Shown here one piece after another: positions 34,886 to 43,867 of a stretch of DNA of 64,000 nt (the first letter of the stretch is position 1; every line of letters begins with the position of its first letter). The DNA comes from Arthrobacter sp. B1I2. Its GTDB lineage: Bacteria; Actinomycetota; Actinomycetes; Actinomycetales; Micrococcaceae. Made by a program: the position numbers and the translations under genes. The notes beneath the pieces were generated by a model. That model was not told where the DNA came from, did not search any database, and worked only from the letters and a program-made list of their open reading frames with translations. The stretch is from positions 310,001 through 374,000 of the forward strand of contig NZ_JAUSYC010000001.1 in assembly GCF_030816485.1 (NCBI RefSeq), in the 5' to 3' direction.

Positions 34886-36115
34886 TTACCAGTCGTGGAC
34901 GGTGCCGTCGACCAGGCGGTTGTAGGGCAGGTAGGCCTGCTGGTAGGGGTAGGCTGCGGCGGCTTCTTCGTTGAATTCGACGCCGATGCCCGGCGTCTCG
35001 CCCGGGTGCAGGTAGCCGTCGGTGAACGTCATGGACTGCTCGAAGACCTCGTTCGTCTTGACCGAGTGCTGCATGTATTCCTGGATCCCGTAGTTATGAA
35101 TCGCCAGGCCCACATGCAACTGCGCCGCGAAGCCCACCGGGGAAATATCCGTGGGCCCATGGAAACCGGACTTGATCTGGTACTGCGCGGCGAAATCCAT
35201 CACCTTCTTCAACGGCGAAATACCGCCGAAATGCGTGGACGCCGCCCGCACATAGTCGATCAACTGTTCCTTGATCAGCGTCTGGAAGTCATACACGGTG
35301 TTGAAGATCTCCCCGATCGCCAACGGCGTGGTGGTGTGCTGGCGCACCAGGCGCAGGCCCTCCTGGTTCTCCGCCGGCGTGCAGTCCTCCAGCCAGAACA
35401 AGTCATACGGCTCCAGCGCCTTGCCCAGCTTCGCAGCCTGGATCGGCGTCATCCGGTGGTGCCCGTCATGCAGCAACGGGATCTCCGGGCCGAACTCATT
35501 CCGCACCGCCTCAAACACCGTGGGCAGGTGCCGCAGGTACGCCCGGGTATCCCAGTCCTCCTCCAGCGGGAACGCCCCCCGCCCGGCCGGTTCGTAGTCA
35601 TACCGCTCCCCCGAGGCCTGCGCCTGCGCCGCCACCCCATACACGGCCTTGATCCCGGGAACGGCCGTCTGGATCCGGATCGACTTGTACCCCAGCTCCA
35701 GGTGCTCCCGCACCGAATCAAACAGCGACGGGATATCAGCCCCGGACGCATGCCCGTACGCGCGCAACCCGTTCCGCGACGCCCCACCGAGCAGCTGGTA
35801 CACCGGCATCCCGGCCATCTTGCCCTTGATATCCCACAACGCCATATCCACCGCAGCAATCGCAGCCATCGTCACCGGCCCCCGCCGCCAATACGCACTC
35901 CGGTACAGGAACTGCCACGTATCCTCAATCCGGTGCGCATCCTTACCGACCAGCAACTGCGCCACATGCTCCTTCAAATACGCGGCAACAGCCAACTCAC
36001 GGCCATTCAACGTGGCATCACCAATACCGGTCACACCATCCTCCGTAGTGATCCGGAGCGTCACAAAATTCCGCGAGGGACTGGTAACGAACACATCGGC
36101 GGCAATGATTTTCAT
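34886..36115 (-). CDS. manD: D-mannonate dehydratase (enolase superfamily)
   Basis: 409-aa enolase-superfamily enzyme dehydrating D-mannonate to 2-keto-3-deoxygluconate. The start [20 protein letters not shown] is typical of ManD. Mg2+ ligand regions are [23 protein letters not shown] and LAIGEIFN; the ManD-specific [20 protein letters not shown] and [10 protein letters not shown] are present. Some ManD relatives act on D-gluconate or have low activity, so substrate range needs assay, but UxaC and UxuB in the same operon support mannonate. Codon use is strongly C-ending here. Confidence 0.92.
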   Translation of the reverse strand: MKIIAADVFVTSPSRNFVTLRITTEDGVTGIGDATLNGRELAVAAYLKEHVAQLLVGKDAHRIEDTWQFLYRSAYWRRGPVTMAAIAAVDMALWDIKGKMAGMPVYQLLGGASRNGLRAYGHASGADIPSLFDSVREHLELGYKSIRIQTAVPGIKAVYGVAAQAQASGERYDYEPAGRGAFPLEEDWDTRAYLRHLPTVFEAVRNEFGPEIPLLHDGHHRMTPIQAAKLGKALEPYDLFWLEDCTPAENQEGLRLVRQHTTTPLAIGEIFNTVYDFQTLIKEQLIDYVRAASTHFGGISPLKKVMDFAAQYQIKSGFHGPTDISPVGFAAQLHVGLAIHNYGIQEYMQHSVKTNEVFEQSMTFTDGYLHPGETPGIGVEFNEEAAAAYPYQQAYLPYNRLVDGTVHDW

Positions 36116-36169
36116 GGGATTTAACTGTTCCTTCCAAAGGTAAAGCGAGGCTCAAAGCAAAACCAGGGT

Positions 36170-37606
36170 TCAAATAAGTGTCGTGGTGGCGGTGGCCGCC
36201 GGGTTGGCCGCAAAGGATCCACAGAGCCCTTGGACCAGGGAAACGATGTTCGGATCGTCGGCAAGGCCCGCGCTGACCAGCCGGAGCAGCGCCTGGACCC
36301 TGTCGCTGCCATCAAGGGCGTCCGCTGCCCGGATCTGCGCGGCGAGCGGATCCTGCAGGTCCGGAGCAGTGCCCACGTAATCGATCCAGGCTGCGAGCAT
36401 CAGTGCGCTGCCGCTGCCGGACCGGCCGTTGGCCCTCTCACTGGTCAGGACGGGCACGGAACGCATGCGCAGCTTGGTGGTTCCGTCCGCCGCGATTTGG
36501 GCCAGGCGGTGGGCGATGCGGGCATTTCCGAAACGCTCGAGCAGGGCCTGGCGGTACCGCGGGATGTCCAGGCCCTCGCCCTGCAGGTTACTGGCCGCTT
36601 CGTCCCAGAAATCCTCCACGGCTTTCCGGCACAGCGGGTCGGCCAGGGCTTCGGCAACGGTGGCGTGGCCGCGAAGCTGGCCGGCATACGCCAGGATGGA
36701 GTGCGAACCGTTCAGGAGCCAAAGCTTCCGGTTTTCGTAGGGCTCAATGTCATCCACAACGACGGCGCCGGCGTCCTCCCAGCGTGGCCTTCCGGCCGGG
36801 AAATCACCGCTGAGCACCCAGTTCCGGAACGGCTCGGCCACCACCGGCGAGCTGTCCCGGTAGCCGCACTGCTCCGCTACCTCCGCGATGTCCGCCTCGG
36901 TGGTCCGCGGAGTGATCCTGTCCACGGAGGTGCTGACGAAGCTGACATTCCTGCCGATCCACTCCACCAGCCCTGGGCCCCAGACGGAGGCCATGCCCAG
37001 CACGGCACGGCGGGCAACGTCGCCGTTGGCCGAAAGGTTGTCACAACTGACGACGGCGACCGGTCCCGCGCCGCTGTCCATCCGGCCTGCGAGGGCCAGC
37101 ACCAGCCGCCCCAAAGGTGTGGTGGGTGTCCCGGCACCTCCGGACGCTGCTGCGGACAGCGCACGGAGGTCATCCGAAACAGCTGTTGCCCCGGCGTCGA
37201 ACGTTCCGTCTGCTGCCAGCCCGTAGGCGGCCTCGGTGATGGTCAGCGTGACGATCGCCGTCTCCCTGGCCGCGACCAGCTGCGAAAGCCTGCTGATGTC
37301 AGCCCCGTCCACCGCTTCGACAATGCTTCCGATGACTTCGAAGCTGTCCCCGCCGGCGGACCGCTCAACCAGCGTATAGAGGCAGTCCTGGCCGGACAGC
37401 GCCTCCGCGGCGTCCGGGCGGCGGCCGGTAAACGCCGCAATCCCCCACTCTGCTGCGTCGGGTGAATGCTGTGTGTACCAGGCCTGGTGGGACCGGTGGA
37501 ATGCGCCCAGGCCAAGGTGCACGATGCGCACCGGCGCTTTCTGCAGGTGCTTCAGGCTGCGGTTCAGGGCAGGGACTGGATCCAGGGCAGGAGGCGCGGC
37601 ACTCAC
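36170..37606 (-). CDS. uxuB: Fructuronate reductase (mannitol dehydrogenase family)
   Basis: 478-aa polyol-type long-chain dehydrogenase, NAD-dependent, reducing D-fructuronate to D-mannonate. The N-terminal Rossmann segment is VRIVHLGLGAFHRSHQA; the catalytic region KLWLLNGSHSILAYAG carries the family Lys, Asn and His. GTG 37606 overlaps the uxaC stop (GTGA). Position between the isomerase UxaC and dehydratase ManD fixes the substrate better than sequence alone; mannitol or tagaturonate activity would be alternatives. Confidence 0.9.
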   Translation of the reverse strand: MSAAPPALDPVPALNRSLKHLQKAPVRIVHLGLGAFHRSHQAWYTQHSPDAAEWGIAAFTGRRPDAAEALSGQDCLYTLVERSAGGDSFEVIGSIVEAVDGADISRLSQLVAARETAIVTLTITEAAYGLAADGTFDAGATAVSDDLRALSAAASGGAGTPTTPLGRLVLALAGRMDSGAGPVAVVSCDNLSANGDVARRAVLGMASVWGPGLVEWIGRNVSFVSTSVDRITPRTTEADIAEVAEQCGYRDSSPVVAEPFRNWVLSGDFPAGRPRWEDAGAVVVDDIEPYENRKLWLLNGSHSILAYAGQLRGHATVAEALADPLCRKAVEDFWDEAASNLQGEGLDIPRYRQALLERFGNARIAHRLAQIAADGTTKLRMRSVPVLTSERANGRSGSGSALMLAAWIDYVGTAPDLQDPLAAQIRAADALDGSDRVQALLRLVSAGLADDPNIVSLVQGLCGSFAANPAATATTTLI

Positions 37607-39006
37607 AGCTTGAACACCCGCCGGGGTGAGCCGTCCACGATGTCCACGATCAATTCGTGCGCCCGTTCCTCGGTGATCCGGTGCTCGGCCACTAGGCGGG
37701 CCAGGAAGGATGCCTCGATCCGCCGGGCGGTGTCATGGCGGGCCGGAATGGAGCAAAAGGCCCGGGTGTCATCGATGAAGCCCGATGAGCGGGAGAACCC
37801 TGCCGTCTCGGTCACCGCCGAGCGGAAGCGGAGCATGGCGTCCGGCGCATCCAGGAACCACCACGGTGCCCCAAGGTAGACCGAGGGGTAGAACCCGGCC
37901 AGTGGAGCCAGTTCCCGGGAGAACACAGTCTCGTCAAGGGTGAAGAGGACCAGGTGGAAGTCCTTGGCCGTCCCGAAGTCCTGCAGCAGCGGGCGGATCG
38001 CGTCGGTGTAGTTGACTGCAACCGGGATGTCGTGGCCGGTGTCCGCTCCGAAGGCTTCGAACGTTGGCGCATGGTGGTTGCGGAACGATCCCGGATGGAT
38101 GGTCATGACCAGCCCGTCCTCCACCGACATCCGGGCCATTTGGTACATCATGTGCGCCTCGAAAGCGTCCCTGTCAGCAGCACCCGCCTGGCCGGACCTG
38201 CCGCGCTCGAAAAGCCGCTCCGCCTCGGCGTCGTCCAGCTTCAGGGTGGAAGGCGTGAAAACGCCGTGGTCAGCGGAGACTGCGCCGCGTTCCACAAAGT
38301 GGCGCCGGCGGGCCTCAAGGGCCTTGATGTATCCGGCGTAGCCGGAGGCACCGTCCCCGGCTGTGGTGATCAGGCGTTCCACGTTGTCCTGCCAGGCCGG
38401 GTGCGCCATGTTCAGGTACTGGTCCGGCCGGAAGGTGGGCAGGACCCGGCCCGCGAAGGCAGGATCGGACTGCAGGGACGCGTGGCTGTCCAGCGAGTCG
38501 AGGGGGTCATCCGTGGTGGCCAGCACCTCGATGTTGAATTCCTTGAACAGCTCCCGTGGCCGGAAACCGGGCTCAGAGAGCTTGGCCTGCAGGGCGTCGT
38601 AGAGCCGGTCCGCGTTCTCTGTGGACGGTTCTTCCGGGAGCCCGAACACGTGGGCGAACTCCTGCCGGATCCAATAGCCGGACGCCGTTCCTTCGAAGTC
38701 GGGCCACGCCTGACAGAAATGGCGCCAGACCTGCCGCGAATCCGCGGGCTGGCTGCCCAGTCCCAGCTGGTCCATGGGCACCCCGCCCGCGTGGATCAGC
38801 CGGGTGACGTAGTGGTCCGGGGTGACCAGGAGCGCGGCGGGGTCCGGAAAGGGGGTGTTCTGCTCGATGACCGCAGCGTCCACGTGCCCGTGCGGGGAGA
38901 TGATGGGCAGCCCTTCCACCTTCGAGAAGAGTGAGCGGGCTATTCCCCGGACGCCGGGATCTGCCGGCAGGAGCCGGTCCGGGTGCTCCGCTATCGGCGT
39001 TCCCAT
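37603..39006 (-). CDS. uxaC: Glucuronate/galacturonate isomerase
   Basis: 467-aa amidohydrolase-fold isomerase converting D-glucuronate to D-fructuronate (and galacturonate to tagaturonate). Family features: metal-site ISPHGHVDAAV near residue 37, then TTDDPLDSLDSH, VLPTFRPDQYLN, and the C-terminal GFIDDTRAFCSIPARHDTAR. Length is normal. It starts 3 bp before the TIM-barrel gene ends and is coupled to uxuB. First committed step of the operon's pathway. Confidence 0.95.
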   Translation of the reverse strand: MGTPIAEHPDRLLPADPGVRGIARSLFSKVEGLPIISPHGHVDAAVIEQNTPFPDPAALLVTPDHYVTRLIHAGGVPMDQLGLGSQPADSRQVWRHFCQAWPDFEGTASGYWIRQEFAHVFGLPEEPSTENADRLYDALQAKLSEPGFRPRELFKEFNIEVLATTDDPLDSLDSHASLQSDPAFAGRVLPTFRPDQYLNMAHPAWQDNVERLITTAGDGASGYAGYIKALEARRRHFVERGAVSADHGVFTPSTLKLDDAEAERLFERGRSGQAGAADRDAFEAHMMYQMARMSVEDGLVMTIHPGSFRNHHAPTFEAFGADTGHDIPVAVNYTDAIRPLLQDFGTAKDFHLVLFTLDETVFSRELAPLAGFYPSVYLGAPWWFLDAPDAMLRFRSAVTETAGFSRSSGFIDDTRAFCSIPARHDTARRIEASFLARLVAEHRITEERAHELIVDIVDGSPRRVFKL

Positions 39007-39009
39007 GGG

Positions 39010-39915
39010 TCAACGCCTCCCTGCAGGCACGGACAGCCCAGCCAGTGCCGCGGTGGAGCGGAGGTAGTCAAGGTTGCCTGCGGTCCGTTCGGCCAGCGGA
39101 AGCTCCGTGGAGAAGTCCTCCACCGTCACCCAGCCGTCATAGCCGTAGGCGGCGAGCGCCTTGAAATACGCCAGCACGCTGCCCTGGCCGGAACGCAGCG
39201 GAGCCCACTCGTTCCGGTAGATCGCGGCGCCGGACTCGTCGGTTTCACCGCTGTTGACCCAGACTGCATTCTTCACGTGCACGTGCGCCAGGTAGTCTCC
39301 CAGGAGTTCGAACGCGGGAAGGTAGTCTTCCTGGCCTTCGATGAGCAGGTTCCCAAGGTCGTGGATCACGCCCACGTGCCGCGGATCCAGCCCGTCCAGC
39401 AGCCGGAGCGCGGACGAGGCCGAGGCGGTGATGGTGCGGTGGTGCAGCTCCACGAGTGCCTTCACGCCGTGGTGGGCTGCCCGTCCGGCGATCCACTCGA
39501 AATCACGGCGGGCGGCAGCAAGGAGTTCCGGGTAGGGCGTACCGCTGGCCGGCTCGTTCCCCCAGGCCGCGGTACCAAGGGGAGGTGTGGTCACCCGGAC
39601 CTGGCCCGCGCCCAGCCTGGCGGTAGCCGCCAGCATGCGGTCCACATCCGCGTGGTTGTCGCACCGGGCGTATCCGCCGATGCCGGAAAATTCCAGGCCG
39701 GCAGCACTGGTGATGGATGCAATCCGGTCCAGGTGGTCTTCCATGCCGGTGAGCGGAATGCTGGCCTTGTTCCCGGCCCAAAAGCCCGGCGTGGCAGCGT
39801 CAGCCTGGTCCGTAATGCGCCACTCGACGCCGTCCCAGCCCTGTTCTGCGAGGTGCTGCACTGCCTCTTCAGGAGTCCATTCCGGGGTTGATGCGGTAAA
39901 AACTGAAAACTTCAT
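39010..39915 (-). CDS. Sugar phosphate isomerase/epimerase family TIM barrel
   Basis: 301-aa xylose-isomerase-like TIM barrel (AP-endonuclease 2 superfamily). It starts MKFSVFTASTPEWTPEEAV; predicted metal-site residues are in VKALVELHHRTITAS, VGVIHDLGNLLIEG, LAHVHVKNAVW and GWVTVEDFS. Such proteins isomerise or epimerise sugars, keto-acids or inositol derivatives. Its place before uxaC suggests preprocessing of an imported sugar. ATG 39915 matches the family start; a longer frame is antisense to the next gene and rejected. Confidence 0.88.
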   Translation of the reverse strand: MKFSVFTASTPEWTPEEAVQHLAEQGWDGVEWRITDQADAATPGFWAGNKASIPLTGMEDHLDRIASITSAAGLEFSGIGGYARCDNHADVDRMLAATARLGAGQVRVTTPPLGTAAWGNEPASGTPYPELLAAARRDFEWIAGRAAHHGVKALVELHHRTITASASSALRLLDGLDPRHVGVIHDLGNLLIEGQEDYLPAFELLGDYLAHVHVKNAVWVNSGETDESGAAIYRNEWAPLRSGQGSVLAYFKALAAYGYDGWVTVEDFSTELPLAERTAGNLDYLRSTAALAGLSVPAGRR

Positions 39916-39919
39916 AATG

Positions 39920-41083
39920 TCAGGCGCTTTCTGCCGCGGTGCTGCCGGTGCGGACTTCAAGATCGTTGTACTTGCCGGCCAGGACGTCGTCGAAAAGGAC
40001 CGGCTGGCCGAGGGTGGCCGAAACGTAGACGGAGCGCACTGCGGCGAGCGCGTTGACGGCGTCACTGACGGTGACGCCGGCCTGCCTTCCGCCGGCGATG
40101 GCGGCCAGGATGTCCCGGTACTGCCGGACGTGGCCGGCGGGGTACACGGTGGGGTCGGCGGCCTTGTAGTCTTCCTCCGGGAACCTGGCCAGTTCCTGTT
40201 CCGCCTGGTTGCCGCCGCCCTGGAGGCCCATGTCCGCGGACTCACCGCCGGCGTCCTTGCTGTGGAAGTACTGAAGCCTGTCATTGTCCACCACCGCCGA
40301 GCCTTCGGATCCCATGAGCTGGACGCGTACCGTCAGCCCGGGGTACGCCGCGGTAGTGGCGTGCAGGACGGCCAGGCCGCCGTTTTCGAAGGTGATGGTG
40401 GCAACGGCCGTGTCTTCCACCTCGATGCGTTCGTGGGCAAGCCGGGCAGTGTGCGCATGGATCTCCACGGGGCGTCCCATGAACCACAGCAGCAGGTCCA
40501 CGGTGTGGACGCCCTGGTTCATCAGCGCGCCGCCGCCGTCCATTGACCACGTGCCGCGCCAGTCGCCGGAGTCGTAGTAACCCTGGCTGCGCCACCACGC
40601 AACGGAAGCGATGGCCGATGTAAGCCGGCCGAAGCGTCCCTTGGCCACGGCGTCGGCAACAGCGACGCTTGACTGGTCAAACCGGTGCTGGCTGATGACC
40701 GAGGCCACAATCCCCTTGCCCGCCGCTTCCCTGGCTGCGGCTTCAATCTCCTGGGCCCTGCTGAGGTCAACGTCAAGGGGCTTTTCGATCACCACGTGCT
40801 TGCCGGCCGCCAGTACCTCAAGGCCCTGCTGGATGTGGAGGCCGCTGGGGGTGGCCAGCGCCACCAGGTCGATCTCAACCGCCCCGAAGGCTTCCTGCAG
40901 GGTGGTGAACTGCGGCGGCCGCTGCCCGCCTTTCTTTTCGATGAAATCCGCCAGGGACTCTGCCGCGGCCGGGATGGCATCCACCAGTGCCACGATCCGG
41001 ACCTCCGGAAATGCCTGGAGGGCTACGGCGTGGGTGCGGCCAATAACGCCGCACCCGGTGATGGCTACGTTCAAGGTGCTCAT
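39920..41083 (-). CDS. Gfo/Idh/MocA-family oxidoreductase
   Basis: 387-aa NAD(P)-dependent dehydrogenase. The N-terminal Rossmann fold is VAITGCGVIGRTHAVAL; the family signature is VVIEKPLDVDLSRAQEIE with the catalytic Lys; the C-terminal alpha/beta domain includes QGVHTVDLLLWFMGRP, whose His-Asp pair is typical. Its role is probably oxidation or reduction at a ring or C3 hydroxyl of the imported glycoside, by analogy with other catabolic operons. The start overlaps the previous gene's stop by 4 bp. Confidence 0.92.
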   Translation of the reverse strand: MSTLNVAITGCGVIGRTHAVALQAFPEVRIVALVDAIPAAAESLADFIEKKGGQRPPQFTTLQEAFGAVEIDLVALATPSGLHIQQGLEVLAAGKHVVIEKPLDVDLSRAQEIEAAAREAAGKGIVASVISQHRFDQSSVAVADAVAKGRFGRLTSAIASVAWWRSQGYYDSGDWRGTWSMDGGGALMNQGVHTVDLLLWFMGRPVEIHAHTARLAHERIEVEDTAVATITFENGGLAVLHATTAAYPGLTVRVQLMGSEGSAVVDNDRLQYFHSKDAGGESADMGLQGGGNQAEQELARFPEEDYKAADPTVYPAGHVRQYRDILAAIAGGRQAGVTVSDAVNALAAVRSVYVSATLGQPVLFDDVLAGKYNDLEVRTGSTAAESA

Positions 41084-41928
41084 GCGGTCTGGACTCCTGC
41101 TTCTGCGGTGACTTTTGCGAAGGCGCGTGCGGCGATGCCGAACGCGGTGGGGCCGGAGAATCCGCCCAGCCCGTGGGCGCCGGCGAGGTGCGGCTCCAGG
41201 GAGGCGAAGCCCTGGTAACCGTCGGCCTTGAGTGCCTCTACGGTGCGGAGCACATCCCCGTCCCCCTCACCGGCCGGAACCACGTGGCCGTTCTCGAACA
41301 AGGCGTCCTTGACCTGCAGGTACTCGAGGTGCGGGCGCAGTTTCGCGTACCCCTCATCGAAGGGCTTGACTCCCACCTGGACGAAGTTGGCAGCATCCCA
41401 CGCCACCTTGAGGGCGGGGGAATTGACGGTTTGGATGATGTCCAGGACCCGGTCAGGTGTGTCCCCGAAAATATCCTTTTCGTTCTCGTGCAGGAGGATC
41501 ACGCCGGCTTCCTCCGCTACGTCGGCGAGGGCCCGCATCCGCTCGATGACGGCGTCGCGGATGCTCTCCACCGGCACCGATTCGCCGTAGTAGAACGAGA
41601 AGATACGGATGTATCCGGCATCCAGGACCTTGGCAGCGTTCACTGCCCGGCGCAGCCGATCCACCTCGTGCTCCACAGGGAGGCTGACGTCCACCTTTCC
41701 TATGGGCGAGGCGATGGCCGAGACCTTCATGCCCTTCTCGGCAAGCAGTGACTTGAGGGATTGGAGCTGTTCATCGCTCAGGTCCACAATGTTGGTGCCC
41801 CATGCGCTGCGGACCTCGATGTGGTTGGCCCCAAGGGCCTGCAGCACTGCGATCTGGACTGCGGGGTCGTCGTCAATTTCGTCGCCGAAGCCTGACAGCT
41901 GCCAGGTGACCTGGGTGGTCGAAACCAT
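41080..41928 (-). CDS. Second sugar phosphate isomerase/epimerase family TIM barrel
   Basis: 282-aa protein in the same superfamily as the product of 39010-39915 but clearly different in sequence. It begins VSTTQVTWQLSGFGDEIDDD and contains IEVRSAWGTNI, GVILLHENEKDIFGDT, VAWDAANFVQVG and YLQVKDALFENG, which provide the Glu, Asp, His metal-site set. TIM barrel/Gfo-Idh pairs often act together in keto-sugar conversions (elimination-type glycoside processing is one known case). It is coupled to both neighbours: 2 bp after the permease gene and overlapping the dehydrogenase gene. Confidence 0.9.
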   Translation of the reverse strand: MVSTTQVTWQLSGFGDEIDDDPAVQIAVLQALGANHIEVRSAWGTNIVDLSDEQLQSLKSLLAEKGMKVSAIASPIGKVDVSLPVEHEVDRLRRAVNAAKVLDAGYIRIFSFYYGESVPVESIRDAVIERMRALADVAEEAGVILLHENEKDIFGDTPDRVLDIIQTVNSPALKVAWDAANFVQVGVKPFDEGYAKLRPHLEYLQVKDALFENGHVVPAGEGDGDVLRTVEALKADGYQGFASLEPHLAGAHGLGGFSGPTAFGIAARAFAKVTAEAGVQTA

Positions 41929-41930
41929 GG

Positions 41931-42854
41931 TTATTTAACTCCTCCGGCGGTCAGCCCGCCTACTAGGTAACGCTGGAAAATCAGGTACAAAATGACTACT
42001 GGTGCCGCGCAAACGAGGGCCGCCGCCATCAGCTGGCCGTAGAACGGGATGGCACCGCCTTCCTGCGAAGCGCCAAAGATTTGAAGTGCGACGGCGGCGG
42101 TCTGGCTTTCCGGCCGGGTCATCACCGACGCGAACAACACGTCGTTCCAGCCGAGCAGGAAGGCGAAGATGCCAGAGACAACGATGCCGGGCCAGCTCAG
42201 CGGCAGGACGATCCGGAACAGCACTCCCAGGTTGGACGCGCCGTCGATCTTGGCTGCCTCCTCCAGTTCCTTGGGAAGCCCCCGGAGGTAGGTGACCATC
42301 ACCCAGGTGGAGAACGGCATGGCAAACGTCAGATAGGTCACGAACAGGCCCCACTGGGTTCCGATGACCTGGATCCCCAGGTAGGTGGCAGCCGAGGAGA
42401 ACAGGACGAAGACCGGCAGCACCATAAGGGTCCCGGGCACGGACTGCAGTGCCAGCAGGCTGCGGAGGATGGTCAACCTGCCGCGGAAGCTGTAGCGGAC
42501 CAGGACGAACGCGGTGGACACGGACAGCGCGGCGGAGACCACCGCGGTTGCTCCCGCCACCAGCACGCTGTTGGCGAGGCCGTTGGCCAGGCCCACGCTG
42601 GTCCAGATCTTCGAGTAGTTTTCGAACGTTACCGTGGACGGCCAGAACTCCCCGTTGGCCACACCTATGTCTGAGTTCACCGAGGCCAGGAAGATATACA
42701 GCACCGGAATCAGGACCAGGGCGCCCAGGAAAACCAGGACAATGATCAACAGGGGGCCCGGGAGCAGCCGCAGCACTTCATGCTGTCGATGCGACCCCGG
42801 ACGGTCGACCTCGAAGGCCGGCGCGGCCTGCCGTTTGGCTGTCGTGGTGCTCAT
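41931..42854 (-). CDS. Carbohydrate ABC transporter permease (MalG-type)
   Basis: 307-aa inner-membrane permease with six helices and the MalG-type EAA loop EEAAKIDGASNLGVLF for coupling to an ATPase. The N-terminus is basic (MSTTTAKRQAAPAFEVDRPG). ATG 42854 has AGGAG upstream and overlaps the preceding gene's stop by 4 bp; a longer frame is antisense and rejected. No ATPase gene is in the operon, so a shared MsiK-like ATPase elsewhere is expected, as is usual in actinobacteria. Confidence 0.94.
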   Translation of the reverse strand: MSTTTAKRQAAPAFEVDRPGSHRQHEVLRLLPGPLLIIVLVFLGALVLIPVLYIFLASVNSDIGVANGEFWPSTVTFENYSKIWTSVGLANGLANSVLVAGATAVVSAALSVSTAFVLVRYSFRGRLTILRSLLALQSVPGTLMVLPVFVLFSSAATYLGIQVIGTQWGLFVTYLTFAMPFSTWVMVTYLRGLPKELEEAAKIDGASNLGVLFRIVLPLSWPGIVVSGIFAFLLGWNDVLFASVMTRPESQTAAVALQIFGASQEGGAIPFYGQLMAAALVCAAPVVILYLIFQRYLVGGLTAGGVK

Positions 42855-43861
42855 TTCTTGGCTCCTGGTGAGTCGGCGTCGTCGAGCTTTACGGCGCGGA
42901 GGTAGACGAACAACGGAATGGCGATGAGCACCAGGGAGACGAAGGCCATGGCTGCGCTCAAGCCGAAGCGGAAGCTCTGGAAACTCGTAACGTAAGTGAG
43001 GATCGGGAGGACTTCCACGTCCGCGGGTGCCGGAACACCGAACAGCACGAACGGAAGGGTGAAGTTGTTGATGTGGTGCAGCATGCCAATCAGGAATGCG
43101 AGCGCCAGGGGGCCCTTGAGGTAAGGGAAGACGACGTAGCGGAGCTTGTTCCACCACAGCGCCCCATCGAGCGCGGACGCTTCATGGACCTCATGGTCCA
43201 CAGACTGCAGGCCGGACAGCGCCAGCAGGTAGATGAACGGCCAGGAGGCCCAGATCTGGACCAGCACCAGCGTCCAGAAGGTCTGCGGTCCGTTGAGCCA
43301 CAGTCCAGTGTGGATTCCCACGCTCCCGAGGGCCTCGTCCACGATTCCCCCTGGCCGCAGCATGGTGCGCCATACGGTTGCCACCACGAAGGAAGGAAGG
43401 ACGTACGGGATGAGGAAGACTGACCGGATGACGGCGCGGCCCTTGAACGCGTTCTGGGTTGCGACGGCGGCAGCGATGCCCAGGGGCAGGGTCACCACCA
43501 TGGCCAGCAGCGAGTAGCTGACACTGAGCCAGACAGCGTGCAGCAGGGGCGAACCAGTGACGGCTTCAACGAAGTTTTCCACTCCGATGAACGGTGCGCT
43601 GATCCATTTCCGCAGCGTGTACTGGTCCAGATTGAGGACGGACATGTAAATGCCGAGCAGGAGCGGCAGCACGATGATGATGACCATCAGGACCCCGCCA
43701 GGGATCAGCATCCAGAGCGGCCGGTTCCGTTCGCTCATGCCCTTGCGGCGCAGCCCGTCATTGTGGTCGGGCTGCTGCCCGGTTGCATCAGCTTGCCGGG
43801 CCGCCCGGCTTGCGGCGGACTCTGCCGCAAGCCGGACTTCGTTAGAGGCGTCGGTTGACAT
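42851..43861 (-). CDS. Carbohydrate ABC transporter permease (MalF/UgpA-type)
   Basis: 336-aa partner permease. A ~45-residue cytoplasmic N-terminus (MSTDASNEVRLAAESAASRA) is followed by six to seven helices and the EAA loop HEASALDGALWWNKLR. RBS AAAGGATAAG precedes ATG 43861. With the other permease and the lipoprotein encoded just before, it completes a CUT1-type importer for an oligosaccharide or glycoside. Confidence 0.94.
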   Translation of the reverse strand: MSTDASNEVRLAAESAASRAARQADATGQQPDHNDGLRRKGMSERNRPLWMLIPGGVLMVIIIVLPLLLGIYMSVLNLDQYTLRKWISAPFIGVENFVEAVTGSPLLHAVWLSVSYSLLAMVVTLPLGIAAAVATQNAFKGRAVIRSVFLIPYVLPSFVVATVWRTMLRPGGIVDEALGSVGIHTGLWLNGPQTFWTLVLVQIWASWPFIYLLALSGLQSVDHEVHEASALDGALWWNKLRYVVFPYLKGPLALAFLIGMLHHINNFTLPFVLFGVPAPADVEVLPILTYVTSFQSFRFGLSAAMAFVSLVLIAIPLFVYLRAVKLDDADSPGAKK

Positions 43862-43867
43862 TGGAAC

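Noticed and set aside
32545..34974. 809-codon open frame on the plus strand
   Set aside because: Fully antisense to the gluconokinase-GH3 gene; the product is rich in Arg/Val/His without domains, a typical GC-rich shadow frame.
34865..36124. 419-codon plus-strand frame
   Set aside because: Antisense to manD; caused by C-ending codons in that gene.
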